Counted from the first letter of the stretch, positions 10,653-19,764 are shown. The stretch: DNA of 64,000 nucleotides from Modestobacter sp. VKM Ac-2986 (GCF_026967795.1 NZ_JAPVBH010000005.1:124771-188770); one strand, 5' to 3'. Notes: generated by a model not told the origin, from the sequence alone. Numbers and translations are program-made.

Positions 10653-11126
10653 GTGCCCAGATCCGGTGCCGACCTCGCCCTCCTGCTGCTCGGTGGTTTC
10701 CGCGCCCTGGCCGAGGCGGGCACGGTCGAGCTGGCCGCGCACGGCTACGCGCGGATCCGCCCGGTCCACGACTTCGCGCTGCACTCGATCCTCGGCGGGG
10801 CGGACACCGCGTCGGCGCTCGCGCGCGAGCTCGGCATCACCAAGCAGGCCGTCGCCAAGACCGTCGCCTTCCTGGAGACCGAGGGCTACGTCGCGGGGGA
10901 GACCGACGAGCGCGACACCCGCCGTCGGCGCTTCACCGTCACCGAGCGGGGCCACGACCTGGTGCGGACCGGTCAGCAGGTGTTCGACGAGCTCCGGGAC
11001 CGGTGGGCGGAGCGCATCGGGGCCGCCGAGCTCGAGCAGCTCGAGACCGCGCTGACCGAGCTCGGGATCCAGGTGCCCACCCGGCTCGACGCCCCCGGCT
11101 GGCTCAGCGGCTCCTCGCCGGACTGA
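10653..11126 (+). CDS. MarR-family transcriptional regulator
   Basis: A 157-residue winged-helix repressor. The helix-turn-helix ARELGITKQAVAKTVAFLETEGYV is followed by the wing with the family signature DERDTRRRRFTVTERG (conserved D-x-R-D-x-R). It is divergent from the alpha/beta hydrolase, with an operator cluster between them, so autoregulation and control of the hydrolase are likely. The ligand is unknown. GTG 10653 is the first in-frame start and overlaps the operator-bearing leader, so the transcript may be nearly leaderless. Confidence 0.88.
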   Translation: MPRSGADLALLLLGGFRALAEAGTVELAAHGYARIRPVHDFALHSILGGADTASALARELGITKQAVAKTVAFLETEGYVAGETDERDTRRRRFTVTERGHDLVRTGQQVFDELRDRWAERIGAAELEQLETALTELGIQVPTRLDAPGWLSGSSPD

Positions 11127-11140
11127 GCCCCCAGCACGTG

Positions 11141-11176
11141 CGAGGACCCCGGCCGCTGCGGCGACCGGGGCCCTCG
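11141..11176. terminator. Bidirectional terminator between marR and serine hydrolase
   Basis: Inverted arms CGAGGACCCCGG (11141-11152) and CCGGGGCCCTCG (11165-11176) pair at 11 of 12 positions across a 12-nt loop, between convergent stops at 11126 and 11189. Confidence 0.6.
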
Positions 11177-11188
11177 GGGTGTGCCGGG

Positions 11189-12424
11189 TCAGCGCAGCGG
11201 CTGGGCGCAGACCGCGTCGTCGACCGCGTCCTCCCAGTCGACGTACTGGTGCAGGTCCTCCGGGTCGGCGTTGGCCGGCTCGCCGGTGACGGTGAAGGTG
11301 GCGCCGCGGCCGTCCTCGGTGAAGGCGTTGCGGGTGTGCACGCCCGGCAGGTCACCGCCGTGGCCCCAGGCCTCGACGCCGCAGGGCAGCTCGTGGCTGG
11401 CCAGCCCCAGGCCGTACTCCATCTCGATCCCGCGCAGCGAGAGGTCGGGAGCCGGGACGGTGGTCGTCATCTGGGCCAGCTGTGCCGGGGGGAGCAGTTC
11501 GCCGTCGAGCAGCGCGCCGAAGAAGACGGCCAGGTCGTGCGGCGTGGAGATCAGCTGGCCGGCCGCTCCGCCGATCGAGGGGTCGAGCTCGGTGACGTCG
11601 GTCAGCGGGCCGCCGGCCTCGGCCTGGGTGTAGGTGTGCGGGTGCGTGCCGCGGATGGTCAGGTCGTCGTCCGCCGGCCAGTAGGTGTGCTTCAACTCGA
11701 GCGGCTTGATGATGCGGCGATCGATCTGGTCGGCGATCGACCGGCCGGTGACCTCCTCGACGACCATGCCGGCCAGCACGTAGTTGGTGTTGGAGTAGGA
11801 GAAGACGCCCTGCGGCGTGGCCGGCTCGCCCAGCCCGGCCGCCACCAGCTGCTGGGGCGTGAAGTGCCCGGTCAGCCCGGTCCCGACCCACTCCGGGTAG
11901 ACGACGTCGTCGTAGTCGGGCAGGCCGCTGGTGTGCTGCAGCAGCTCGCGCACGGTGATCTCCCGACCGTCGCCGCCCGGCCCGCGCACGAGCCCGGGCA
12001 GGTGGTGCTCGACGGTCTGGTCGAGGCCGATCCGCCGCTCGGCGACCAACTGGAGCACCACGGTGGCGGTGAAGGTCTTGGTGTTGCTGGCGATCCGCAC
12101 CCGGCCGTTGACCGGTGCCGGCTCGCCGGTGGTGACGTCGGCGACGCCGGCTGCCAGGTCGCGGATGCGCCCGCGCCCGTCGACCACGGAGCCGAGCACC
12201 GCCGGGAAGCCGCCCTCGCTCACCAGGGCGTCGATGTCCTGCTGGACGGAGGTGAGCGGGGCGGGGGTGTGCCCCGGGGTCGCGGAGGCGGTCGCCGGAG
12301 CGAGCAGCCCGGTGCCGACCAGGGCGGCCAGCGCGGCGCCGGTGGCCATCAGGCTCCGGCGGGGCCGGCGACCGGTCTGCGGTCGGGGACGGGGGCGGGA
12401 GGGGAGTGCACGGGTACCGGTCAC
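11189..12424 (-). CDS. Secreted serine hydrolase, class C beta-lactamase/DD-peptidase fold
   Basis: A 411-residue exported enzyme of the beta-lactamase/D-Ala-D-Ala carboxypeptidase (serine hydrolase) superfamily. The active-site motifs are Ser113-x-x-Lys116 (IASNTKTFT), Tyr209-Ser-Asn (FSYSNTNY) and a C-terminal WGHGGDLPG in place of KTG. The N-terminus has paired arginines (GRRPRRSL) before a hydrophobic stretch ending ATASA, a Tat-like signal. GTG 12424 sits 8 nt after AGGAG. It could be a peptidase, esterase or beta-lactamase; the sequence alone does not decide this. Confidence 0.85.
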   Translation of the reverse strand: MTGTRALPSRPRPRPQTGRRPRRSLMATGAALAALVGTGLLAPATASATPGHTPAPLTSVQQDIDALVSEGGFPAVLGSVVDGRGRIRDLAAGVADVTTGEPAPVNGRVRIASNTKTFTATVVLQLVAERRIGLDQTVEHHLPGLVRGPGGDGREITVRELLQHTSGLPDYDDVVYPEWVGTGLTGHFTPQQLVAAGLGEPATPQGVFSYSNTNYVLAGMVVEEVTGRSIADQIDRRIIKPLELKHTYWPADDDLTIRGTHPHTYTQAEAGGPLTDVTELDPSIGGAAGQLISTPHDLAVFFGALLDGELLPPAQLAQMTTTVPAPDLSLRGIEMEYGLGLASHELPCGVEAWGHGGDLPGVHTRNAFTEDGRGATFTVTGEPANADPEDLHQYVDWEDAVDDAVCAQPLR

Positions 12425-12699
12425 GGGGTGGAGCTCCTCGGGACGGAGGTGGTGTGCGGACTCCTCCAGCGTCGGTCGCGGCGCCGCCCCGGACGATCCC
12501 GCCAGCCCGACACCCGAGGTGGTACAGGCACCACCTCCCGCCGTCCCGGCGATCGACGTCGACGCGACCGTGGAGTCCCGCAGCACGGTGACCGGCGGCC
12601 GCCCTGGCCACCCTGTGGCGGCGAGTCCCACCAGTCCGCCGAGGCCGGCGAGGACGACACGGTGGAGGGCCGAGCGGTCGGCGGTCAGGACGCCGGAGC
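12425..12699. other. Intergenic stretch between XRE regulator and serine hydrolase
   Basis: This 275-bp stretch has no convincing gene. An open frame on the minus strand (VVLAGLGGLVGLAATGWPG) continues into the hydrolase frame but lacks a start with a ribosome-binding site and turns into low-complexity residues. I treat it as the leader of the hydrolase. Confidence 0.45.
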
Positions 12700-12945
12700 T
12701 CAGCCGGAGGACGCCGCCCGGCCGTCGCTCACCCGCGGGAACGGCCGGGTGGAGAAGACGGTCTCGACCGGGAGCTGGAAGAACTCCGCGATCCGCAGCG
12801 CCAGCTGCAGGCTGGGGCTGTACTCGCCGCGCTCCAGGTAGCCGACCGTCTGGTAGTGCACGCCCAGGGCGTCGGCCAACTCCCGCCGGCTGACGCCCTG
12901 CTCGGCCCGGAGCAGGGCGATCCGGTTGAAGACCCCGTCGTTCAC
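12700..12945 (-). CDS. Small XRE-family HTH regulator
   Basis: An 81-residue single-domain DNA-binding protein of the YozG/XRE type. The helix-turn-helix is RRELADALGVHYQTVGYLERG, followed by PSLQLALRIAEFFQLPVETVF, the typical C-terminal helices of this group. It lies 12 bp downstream of the ABC permease on the same strand. Three near-identical 8-bp units (GTGAACGG) span the junction and include the permease stop and this gene's GTG start. It probably regulates the exporter operon; the signal is unknown. Confidence 0.85.
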   Translation of the reverse strand: MNDGVFNRIALLRAEQGVSRRELADALGVHYQTVGYLERGEYSPSLQLALRIAEFFQLPVETVFSTRPFPRVSDGRAASSG

Positions 12946-12957
12946 CCGTTCACCCGT

Positions 12958-13812
12958 TCACTTGATCCACTGCAGAGCCGCCTCCCGTGCCGCCTCGACG
13001 TCCGAGCCGGACTGCCTCCGGGCCATCCGGCGGAGCACCCGCGGGGCGAGGAGCAGGCCGGCCACCGTCCAGGCCAGGAGGACCAGCACCATCGGGCCGG
13101 TACGCCAGGAGTCTCCCAGCTCGGCGGTGACCGCCTCCGGCGGGAGGAAGGCCGAGCGCATGCCCAGCCCGATCCAGTAGACCGGGAACACCTGGGCGAC
13201 CGCCTGCACCCAGCCCCACATGGTCTGGACGGGGACGAAGATGCCGGAGATCGTGATCAGCACCAGGACCGGCAGCATCCCCCACGTGCCCACCTTCTGG
13301 ACGCCGGGGACGACCGAGCCGAGCACGATGCCCCAGGGCAGGGTGGCGAACAGCCCCAGCACGATCAGGCCGACGACGGTGACCCAGCCGGCGACGCCGC
13401 CGTGCATGACGCCGTCGAAGAGCAGCAGGCTGGGCACCAGCACCACCAGCAGGCTGGGGACCAGGCTGAGGGAGTGGTAGGTGAGCTGGCCGGTGACGTA
13501 GCCCGGCATGCCCTGCGGGAGCGCCTTGTGCCGCAGCAGCGTGCCGTCCTCCCGCTCCATCGCCAGGGAGTACGCCGGCCCGATGACCACGCCGAAGGTG
13601 AGCAGCGCGCCCAGGATGCTGGGCAGCGCGAACGTGGGGTACATCAGGCCCGTGTCGCCCACCTCGTCGTCCCGGTTGACCCACAGCACCGACAGCGTGA
13701 TCAGCGCCGTGAACACGTAGAAGGCCTGGTCCTGCGGGCTGCGCAGGCTCTGCTCGAACTCGGTCCAGCCGCGGCGCAGGCCCTGCCGGACGGCGTTGCG
13801 CAGGGCGTTCAC
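12958..13812 (-). CDS. ABC-2 type exporter permease
   Basis: A 284-residue integral membrane protein with six predicted transmembrane segments (for example VLVVLVPSLLLF and LVLLAWTVAGLLL), characteristic of single-chain ABC-2 permeases. The GAYSLAMEREDGTLLRHKAL-like loop (about residues 75-95) resembles the coupling region of drug/antibiotic exporters. The GTG start overlaps the ATPase stop by 4 nt, so the two are translated together. The substrate is unknown. Confidence 0.87.
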   Translation of the reverse strand: MNALRNAVRQGLRRGWTEFEQSLRSPQDQAFYVFTALITLSVLWVNRDDEVGDTGLMYPTFALPSILGALLTFGVVIGPAYSLAMEREDGTLLRHKALPQGMPGYVTGQLTYHSLSLVPSLLVVLVPSLLLFDGVMHGGVAGWVTVVGLIVLGLFATLPWGIVLGSVVPGVQKVGTWGMLPVLVLITISGIFVPVQTMWGWVQAVAQVFPVYWIGLGMRSAFLPPEAVTAELGDSWRTGPMVLVLLAWTVAGLLLAPRVLRRMARRQSGSDVEAAREAALQWIK

Positions 13813-14753
13813 CGGGCCACCTCCGCCAGGTGCCGGCCGGCCGGGGAGGCGGACTCGAAGCGCTGCACCAGCGCGATGTAGGTGTCCTCCAGGCTCGACC
13901 GGCGCACCTCGAGGTCGGTGAGCGCGTCGCCGTGCTGGGCCAGCAGCCGGCGGACGAAGGGCACCACCTCGTCGGTGGCGTGCACGAACCGCTCGCCGTC
14001 CCGGCACCAGCGGACCTCGCTCGTGCCGGCCACCTGCCGGGTCAGCGCCTCGGCGCTCCCGTCGGCGACGATGTGGCCGTCGGCGAGGATGAGGATCCGG
14101 TCGGCGAGCCGCTCGGCCTCGCCCAGGTCGTGCGTGGTGAGCAGGATGCTGGTGCCCTCCAGGTCCGACAGCCGGTGCACCAGGTCGTGGAAGTCCCGGC
14201 GGGCCTGCGGGTCGAAGCCCGCGGTCGGTTCGTCGAGGAACAGCAGCTCGGGCCGGCCGATCAACCCGACCGCGACGTCGAGCCGGCGCCGCCGGCCCCC
14301 GGAGAGGGTGGCGATCTTGCGGTCGGCCTCGGCGACCAGGCCGACGGTGGCCAGGAGCTCCTCGACGTCCCACGGTCGGGGGTGGGTGGGCGTGGAGTAC
14401 GGCGCGTAGTAGCCGGCCAGGTAGCGCAGCAGCCGCCGGGGCGTCCAGCGCGGGTGGTCGCGCCACGACTGGAGCACCACCCCGACCCGGGCGCGCCAGG
14501 CGTCGTCGCCCGTGGCCGGGTCGACGCCGAGCACCTCGACCGTGCCGGCCGACGGGAGCCGGAAGCCCTCGAGCACCTCGATGGTGGTCGTCTTGCCGGC
14601 CCCGTTGGGGCCGAGCAGGCAGACCACCTCACCCAGCCGGACGTCGAAGTCGACGCCGGTGAGCACCTCGTGGTCGCCGTAGTTCATCCGCAGGTCGCGG
14701 ACCCGGACGGCGAGGGAGCCGTCGGGATCGTGCGGGACGGGTGTCGCGGTCAT
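13809..14753 (-). CDS. ABC transporter ATP-binding protein (DrrA-like)
   Basis: A 314-residue ATPase. Walker A GPNGAGKTT, signature motif LSGGRRRR (an unusual basic variant of LSGGQ), Walker B ELLFLDEPTAGFDP and switch His in LLTTHD are all present. The C-terminal 80 residues resemble the accessory domain of DrrA/multidrug exporters. It partners the downstream ABC-2 permease and is followed by the XRE regulator. A palindrome upstream (14815-14830) may be its operator. Confidence 0.92.
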   Translation of the reverse strand: MTATPVPHDPDGSLAVRVRDLRMNYGDHEVLTGVDFDVRLGEVVCLLGPNGAGKTTTIEVLEGFRLPSAGTVEVLGVDPATGDDAWRARVGVVLQSWRDHPRWTPRRLLRYLAGYYAPYSTPTHPRPWDVEELLATVGLVAEADRKIATLSGGRRRRLDVAVGLIGRPELLFLDEPTAGFDPQARRDFHDLVHRLSDLEGTSILLTTHDLGEAERLADRILILADGHIVADGSAEALTRQVAGTSEVRWCRDGERFVHATDEVVPFVRRLLAQHGDALTDLEVRRSSLEDTYIALVQRFESASPAGRHLAEVAR

Positions 14754-14814
14754 GGAGCACCACTCCTCGCGCAGGGACGGAGCTGATGCCGTAGACAGTA
14801 GGACTGCTATGGAC

Positions 14815-14830
14815 GTAGCACAAGTACTAC
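14815..14830. promoter_or_regulatory. Candidate operator upstream of ABC exporter
   Basis: GTAGCACAAGTACTAC is an imperfect palindrome (6 of 8 arm positions) about 62 bp upstream of the ATPase start. A smaller perfect palindrome, CAGTAGGACTG, lies between it and the gene. It is locally AT-richer than its surroundings, as expected for a promoter. The regulator is unknown; the operon's own XRE protein is a candidate. Confidence 0.35.
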
Positions 14831-14903
14831 ATGCGCGGGTATGTGGGGAGACGGCCGGAGCCGGGATCGGGCAGCGAGCGGGACGACGTCGCCGACGACC
14901 GCC

Positions 14904-14932
14904 CGGCGGGTGGGCGTGCTGCCCACCCGCCG
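14904..14932 (-). terminator. Terminator downstream of hflX
   Basis: Perfect 12-bp arms CGGCGGGTGGGC (14904-14915) and GCCCACCCGCCG (14921-14932) with a 5-nt loop, 41 bp past the hflX stop. Confidence 0.7.
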
Positions 14933-14973
14933 AGCGGCCGCGGTCGGTGACGCGGTGGCCGGACGTCCCGCTC

Positions 14974-16134
14974 TCAGCCCAGGTGTCGGTCGATCGCGGC
15001 CCGCAGCTCGTCGACGCCCTCCCCGGTCAGCGCGGACACCGGCACGGCGTCGGGGTAGGCGCTGCGCAGCGCGGTCACCCACTCGGGCGGGGCGACGTCG
15101 ACCTTGTTCAGCGCCAGCAGTTCCCGGTGGTCGCGGGCGCCGATCTCGTAGAGCACTCCGCGCACGGTGGTCACCTGGGCCATCGCGTCCGGCGCCGAGG
15201 CGTCGACCACGTGCAGCACCAGGTCGGCGTCCACCACCTCCTCCAGGGTCGAGCGGAAGGCGTCGACGAGCTGGTGGGGCAGGTGCCGGACGAAGCCGAC
15301 GGTGTCGGTCAGGGTCACGTCCCGGCCGTCGGGCAGGCGGGTGCGGCGCACCGTCGGGTCCAGGGTGGCGAACAAGGCGTCCTGCACCAGCACGTCGGCC
15401 CCGGTGAGCCGGTTGAGCAGCGCCGACTTGCCGGCGTTGGTGTACCCGGCGATCGCCACGGAGGGCACCTGGTTGCCGCGCCGGCGGCTGCGGGTCCGCT
15501 CCCGCCGCCGCCCGGTCTCGGCCACCTGCCGGCGCAGCGTCGTCATCCGCTGACGGAGGTGCCGGCGCTGGGTCTCCAGGCGCTGCTCACCCGGACCGCG
15601 GACACCGGTGCCCGCACCGCCGGCCATCCGCCCACCGCCGACGCGGGACATCTCCACGCCCTGCCCCCGCAGCCGGGGCAGCTGGTAGGCCAGCTGGGCC
15701 AGCTCGACCTGCGCCTTGCCCTCGCTGCTGCGGGCGTGCTGACCGAAGATGTCCAGGATCAGCGCCGTCCGGTCGACGACCCGGGCACCCACCCGCTCCT
15801 CCAGGTTGCGCACCTGCGCGGGGCTGAGCTCGCCGTCGACGATGACCAGTCGCGCGCCGTGCTCGCCCACCAGCGTGGTCAGCTCGGTCACCTTCCCTGA
15901 GCCGAGGTAGGTGGCCGGGTCGGGCTTGTCGCGCGCCTGGGTCAGCCGCCCCACGACCTCGACGCCGTCGGTCTCCGCCAGCCGCTCCAACTCGTCGAGC
16001 CCACCGCTGGTCAGGTCGTCGCCGCCCAGGCCGACCAGCACGGCCTGCGGAGCGGTCTCCTCCCGCCCGGCATCCGGGTGGTCGCGATCGAGCATCTCGG
16101 TACCGCCGGAGCGGACCAGCCAGGGACCGGGCAT
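14974..16134 (-). CDS. hflX: Ribosome-associated GTPase HflX
   Basis: A 386-residue GTPase that splits or rescues stalled ribosomes. The N-terminal HflX domain contains YLGSGKVTEL and ELSPAQVRNLEE. A glycine-rich loop (GGGRMAGGAGTGVRGPGEQ) and an Arg-rich helical linker precede the G domain: G1 AGYTNAGKSALL, G3 LTDTVGFVRHLP, G4 ALNKVDV, G5 VSALTGEG. ATG 16134 follows GAGAGGGG by 5 nt; an ATG 39 bases downstream is possible. It stands alone between the ABC exporter and cysG. Confidence 0.94.
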   Translation of the reverse strand: MPGPWLVRSGGTEMLDRDHPDAGREETAPQAVLVGLGGDDLTSGGLDELERLAETDGVEVVGRLTQARDKPDPATYLGSGKVTELTTLVGEHGARLVIVDGELSPAQVRNLEERVGARVVDRTALILDIFGQHARSSEGKAQVELAQLAYQLPRLRGQGVEMSRVGGGRMAGGAGTGVRGPGEQRLETQRRHLRQRMTTLRRQVAETGRRRERTRSRRRGNQVPSVAIAGYTNAGKSALLNRLTGADVLVQDALFATLDPTVRRTRLPDGRDVTLTDTVGFVRHLPHQLVDAFRSTLEEVVDADLVLHVVDASAPDAMAQVTTVRGVLYEIGARDHRELLALNKVDVAPPEWVTALRSAYPDAVPVSALTGEGVDELRAAIDRHLG

Positions 16135-16223
16135 CGGTGCCCCTCTCACCGGGGGATCCGTGCGGACCCCGGGGGCCGGACTGGGCTCACCCGGTCGCGA
16201 CCCCCTACCCGGCTGCTGGTGGC

Positions 16224-17474
16224 CTAAGCGCCGGGCGCCCGGGCACCGGCGCCCAGGGAGACCACGTCGCCGACGACCCACACCGCCGGGGGCCGCACGC
16301 CCTCGTCGGTGATGGTCTGCGCGAGCCCGGCCAGCGTGGTGCGCAGCGTGCGCTGGGCGGGGGTGGCGCCGTCGGTGACGACGGCGACCGGGGTGTCGGC
16401 GGCCCGGCCGTGCTCGACCAGGGCCGCGGCGATGGCCGGTGCGGTGTCCACGCCCATCAGCACGACGATCGTCCCGCGCAGCCGCCCCAGCGCCGCCCAG
16501 TCGACGAGCGAGGCGGGGTGGCCGGGCGGGACGTGGCCGGAGACGACGACGAACTCGTGGGTCATCCCGCGGTGGGTGACCGGGATGCCGGCCAGCTCCG
16601 GGACGCCGATCGCGCTGGTGACCCCGGGGACGACCTCGACCGGCACGCCCGCGGCGGCGCACGCCTCGAGCTCCTCGTAGCCGCGGCCGAAGACGAACGA
16701 GTCGCCGCCCTTGAGCCGCACCACCCGCTTGCCGGCCAGGGCGCGGGAGACGAGCAGCTCGTTGATCTGCTCCTGCGCCATGGACCGCCCGCGGGGCAGC
16801 TTCGAGGCGTCGATGACCTCGACGTCGGCCGGCAGCGAGGCCAGCAGCGCCTGCGGCGCGAGGTGGTCGGCGACGACGACGTCGGCGTTGGCCACCGCCT
16901 GCCGGCCGCGCACGGTGACCAGCCCGGGGTCGCCGGGCCCGCCCCCGACGAGGACGACGCTGCCCGGCGCCACCGAGGCGGTGCGGGAGGTGCGGTCGGC
17001 GATCGAGCCGTCGGTCAGCCCGGTGAGCACCGCGTCGCGGACGCCGACGGCCCGCTGCGGGTCACCACCGCCGTGCACGCCGACGACCAGGTCGCCCTGC
17101 CGGCCCACGGCGGGGGTCCAGGCGCTGGACAGCCCCCGGTCGTCGGCGCGGGCGCAGAACACCCGGTCACGCTCGGCTTCGGCGGCGACGGCGGCGTTGA
17201 CCGCGGGGTCGTCGGTGGCGGCGACGGCGTACCAGGCGCCGTCCAGGTCGCCGTCGGCCCAGCCGCGCTGGTGCCAGGTGACCGAGCCGGGGGCGACCAG
17301 CGCCTCCAGGGCCGGGGTGACCTCCGGGCTGACCACGGTGACCAGCGCCCGGGCCTCGAGCAGGCCGGCGACGCGGCGGTGGGCGACCTGGCCGCCGCCC
17401 ACGACGACGACCCGCCGTCCGGCCAGGCGCAGGCCGACCGGGTAGACGGCGCCGGGGTCTGCGGGTGCGGTCAT
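16224..17474 (-). CDS. cysG: Siroheme synthase: precorrin-2 dehydrogenase fused to uroporphyrinogen-III C-methyltransferase
   Basis: A 416-residue bifunctional enzyme that makes precorrin-2, the branch point to cobalamin, and can proceed to sirohydrochlorin. Residues 1-150 form the NAD-binding CysG-N module (VVVVGGGQVAHRRVAGLLEA); residues about 165-410 are the SUMT module with the SAM motif VGGGPGDPGLVTV, the RLKGGDSFVFGRG loop, and PVTHRGMTHEF. The ATG shares one base with the stop of the CobE-CobC gene (TGATG). It is the last gene of the riboswitch-controlled cobalamin operon. Confidence 0.93.
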   Translation of the reverse strand: MTAPADPGAVYPVGLRLAGRRVVVVGGGQVAHRRVAGLLEARALVTVVSPEVTPALEALVAPGSVTWHQRGWADGDLDGAWYAVAATDDPAVNAAVAAEAERDRVFCARADDRGLSSAWTPAVGRQGDLVVGVHGGGDPQRAVGVRDAVLTGLTDGSIADRTSRTASVAPGSVVLVGGGPGDPGLVTVRGRQAVANADVVVADHLAPQALLASLPADVEVIDASKLPRGRSMAQEQINELLVSRALAGKRVVRLKGGDSFVFGRGYEELEACAAAGVPVEVVPGVTSAIGVPELAGIPVTHRGMTHEFVVVSGHVPPGHPASLVDWAALGRLRGTIVVLMGVDTAPAIAAALVEHGRAADTPVAVVTDGATPAQRTLRTTLAGLAQTITDEGVRPPAVWVVGDVVSLGAGARAPGA

Positions 17475-18913
17475 CAGCTCGTCTCGTCGTCGGTCGGGTC
17501 GGGGCTGGGGGGAGCGGAGAGCGGATCGCGACGCTGCGGACCGGGCACCAGGATCGCAGCCAGTGCCGCGGCGAACGCACGCGAGGTGCCCGGGTCCCGC
17601 ACCGCGACCCGCAGGTGGTCGGCCGACAGCCCCGGGAAGGTGTCCCCGCGGCGGACCGCCCAGCCCCGGTCCCGCAACTGCGCGCGCACCCGGACGGCGT
17701 CCGGCACCCGCAGCAGCACGAACGACGCCCGCGGTGTTCCCACCACCTCGACGCCCGGCGGGAGGACGGCCAGCAGCGCAGCCCGGTCGGCCTCCAGTTG
17801 CACGGCGGCGGCCTCGGCCTCGGCGCGGGCGGCCGGGGTGGTGCAGGCGACCAGGGCGGCGAGCGCGGGCGTGGAGACCGGCCAGTGCGGCTGCTGCGCG
17901 GCGAGCGCGGCGACCAGGTCGGCCGGGCCGAGCGCGTAGCCGACCCGCAGCCCCGCCAGCCCCCAGGTCTTGGTCAGGCTGCGCACCACGAGCAGGCCGG
18001 GCAGGTCGGTGCGGCCGGCCAGCGACTCGGGCTCGCCGGGCGCGGTGTCGGCGAAGGCCTCGTCCACCACCAGCACCCGTCCCGGCCGGGCCAGCGCGGC
18101 CACGTCGCCGGCCGGGTGCAGCACCGACGTGGGGTTGGTCGGGTTGCCCAGCACCACCAGGTCGGCGTCCTCGGGGACGTCGCCGAGCCGGTAGGACGGC
18201 GGGGCCAGCAGCACCCGCTCGACGGCGTGGCCGGCGGCGCGCAGCGCGGCCTCGGGCTCGGTGAAGGACGGGTGCACGACGACCGCCCGGCGCGGGGTGA
18301 GCGCCCGGGCCAGCAGGGTGAACGTCTCAGCTGCCCCGGCGGTCAGCAGCACCTCGGCCTCGGGCCGGCCGTGGGCGGCGGCGACCGCGGCACGGGCCGG
18401 GCGGGCGTCGGGGTAGGCGGCGCTGGCGTCGACCGCGTCGTGCAGCACGGTGCGCAGCCAGGCCGGCGGGGTGCCCGCCCGCACGTTGACGGCCAGGTCG
18501 ACCAGTCCCTCGGTCGCCTCGACGTCACCGTGGTGCCGGAGGTCGACGTCCGCGGGCTCGAGGTCCGCGGGCTCGCCGTCCTCGGCGACGGCCACGGTCA
18601 CCGGGCCGTGCACCGTCTTGGCCACCAGCAGCCGGCCGCCGCTGAGCAGCGCGGCCGCCTCGGCGACCGAGGTGGTGCCGACCGCGGCCGCGACCCGGTC
18701 CGACGGCGTGGGCACCGGCACGGTGACCAGCGTCTCGGCGGCGTGCCCGGTGAGCGGCCAGCCCCGGCTCGCTGCGGCCTCCCGCATGCCGGGGTCGGCC
18801 GCCCGGGTGTCGAGGGTGGCCAGCCGGACCGGCCCGGGCGCGGCGGGCAGCACGGAGTCGACGGCGGCGAGCACCTCTGCCGCGCTCACCCCGCGGCGGG
18901 CGCCGACGCCCAC
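17474..18913 (-). CDS. cobC: CobE/CbiG-C domain fused to threonine-phosphate decarboxylase CobC
   Basis: About 479 residues in two parts. Residues 1-110 match CobE, the C-terminal domain of CbiG (GARRGVSAAEVLAAV, LATLDTRAADPGM, TGHAAETL). Residues about 125-460 are a PLP-dependent class I/II aminotransferase of the CobC/CobD type (GNPTNPT, DEAF with Asp284, SLTKTWGLAGLRVGY with PLP-lysine 315), which makes aminopropanol phosphate for the nucleotide loop. Start GTG 18913 is inferred: it is 6 bp after the cbiO stop and has no Shine-Dalgarno, so coupling is likely. The fusion itself is clear; the exact N-terminus is not. Confidence 0.85.
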   Translation of the reverse strand: MGVGARRGVSAAEVLAAVDSVLPAAPGPVRLATLDTRAADPGMREAAASRGWPLTGHAAETLVTVPVPTPSDRVAAAVGTTSVAEAAALLSGGRLLVAKTVHGPVTVAVAEDGEPADLEPADVDLRHHGDVEATEGLVDLAVNVRAGTPPAWLRTVLHDAVDASAAYPDARPARAAVAAAHGRPEAEVLLTAGAAETFTLLARALTPRRAVVVHPSFTEPEAALRAAGHAVERVLLAPPSYRLGDVPEDADLVVLGNPTNPTSVLHPAGDVAALARPGRVLVVDEAFADTAPGEPESLAGRTDLPGLLVVRSLTKTWGLAGLRVGYALGPADLVAALAAQQPHWPVSTPALAALVACTTPAARAEAEAAAVQLEADRAALLAVLPPGVEVVGTPRASFVLLRVPDAVRVRAQLRDRGWAVRRGDTFPGLSADHLRVAVRDPGTSRAFAAALAAILVPGPQRRDPLSAPPSPDPTDDETS

Positions 18914-18918
18914 GACGA

Positions 18919-19764
18919 TCAGGTCCGCACCCCCGGCCGGTCGGGCAGCGCGGCGACCAGGGCGTCGGCGTCGCGGGGGAGGGCGCCGTCGGGGAGCAGC
19001 CCGAGGGCCTGCAGCCGGGCGCCGACGGTGAGCGCCCACGGCCGGTCCAGCCGGGCCCGGGCGAGCAGCGCGTCGTCGCCCAGGACGACGTCCGGCGCGC
19101 CCTGCACCACGCCGCCGTCGACGACCACGGCGACCTCGTCGGCCCAGCGCAGCGCCAGGTCGACGTCGTGGGTGCTCATCACCACGGTGGAGTCGGCCTG
19201 CTGCAGCCGGTGCAGCGCCGCCAGCGCCTCGCCGACCGCGGTCGGGTCGAGCCCGGCGGTCGGCTCGTCGAGCAGCAGCACGCAGGGCCGCATGGCGACC
19301 GCGCCGGCGATGGCGACCCGCTTGCGCTCGCCGTAGGACAGCTGGTGGGTCGGGCGCCCGGCGAGGTGGGTGACGGCGAGCAGGTCGAGGGCCTCGGCGA
19401 CCCGGGCGCGCACCTCGTCCTCGGTCAGGCCGAGGTTCATCGGGCCGAAGGAGACGTCCTGGGCGACGGAGGCGCTGAACAGCTGGTCGTCGGGGTCCTG
19501 GAGCACCAGCTGCACCTCCTGCCGGTGTGCCCGCAGGCCCGCACGGGTGTGCCGCAGCTCGGCACCGTCGAGGGTGACCCGGCCACGGGCGGGCTCCAGG
19601 GCGCCGGACAGGCAGCGCAGCAGCGTCGTCTTCCCCGAGCCGTTGGCGCCCAGCAGCGCCAGCCGGCGTCCGGCGGGGACGGTGAGCGTGGCGCCGTCCA
19701 GCACCCGGGCGCCGCGCTCGTAGCCGGCGACCAGCGCTTCCGCCCGCAGGGTCAGGTGACTCAC
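18919..19764 (-). CDS. cbiO: Cobalt ECF-type transporter ATPase CbiO
   Basis: A 281-residue ATPase of the energy-coupling module for cobalt import. Walker [14 protein letters not shown]-loop QDPDDQLF, signature [17 protein letters not shown], Walker [14 protein letters not shown] and [13 protein letters not shown] are visible; the [10 protein letters not shown]-loop is typical of CbiO/EcfA. GTG 19764 overlaps the cbiQ stop by 4 nt. Confidence 0.94.
   Translation of the reverse strand: MSHLTLRAEALVAGYERGARVLDGATLTVPAGRRLALLGANGSGKTTLLRCLSGALEPARGRVTLDGAELRHTRAGLRAHRQEVQLVLQDPDDQLFSASVAQDVSFGPMNLGLTEDEVRARVAEALDLLAVTHLAGRPTHQLSYGERKRVAIAGAVAMRPCVLLLDEPTAGLDPTAVGEALAALHRLQQADSTVVMSTHDVDLALRWADEVAVVVDGGVVQGAPDVVLGDDALLARARLDRPWALTVGARLQALGLLPDGALPRDADALVAALPDRPGVRT

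Noticed and set aside
12421-12660. A 79-codon frame upstream of the serine hydrolase
   Set aside because: Arg/Pro/Ser-rich, no ribosome-binding site, no recognisable motif.
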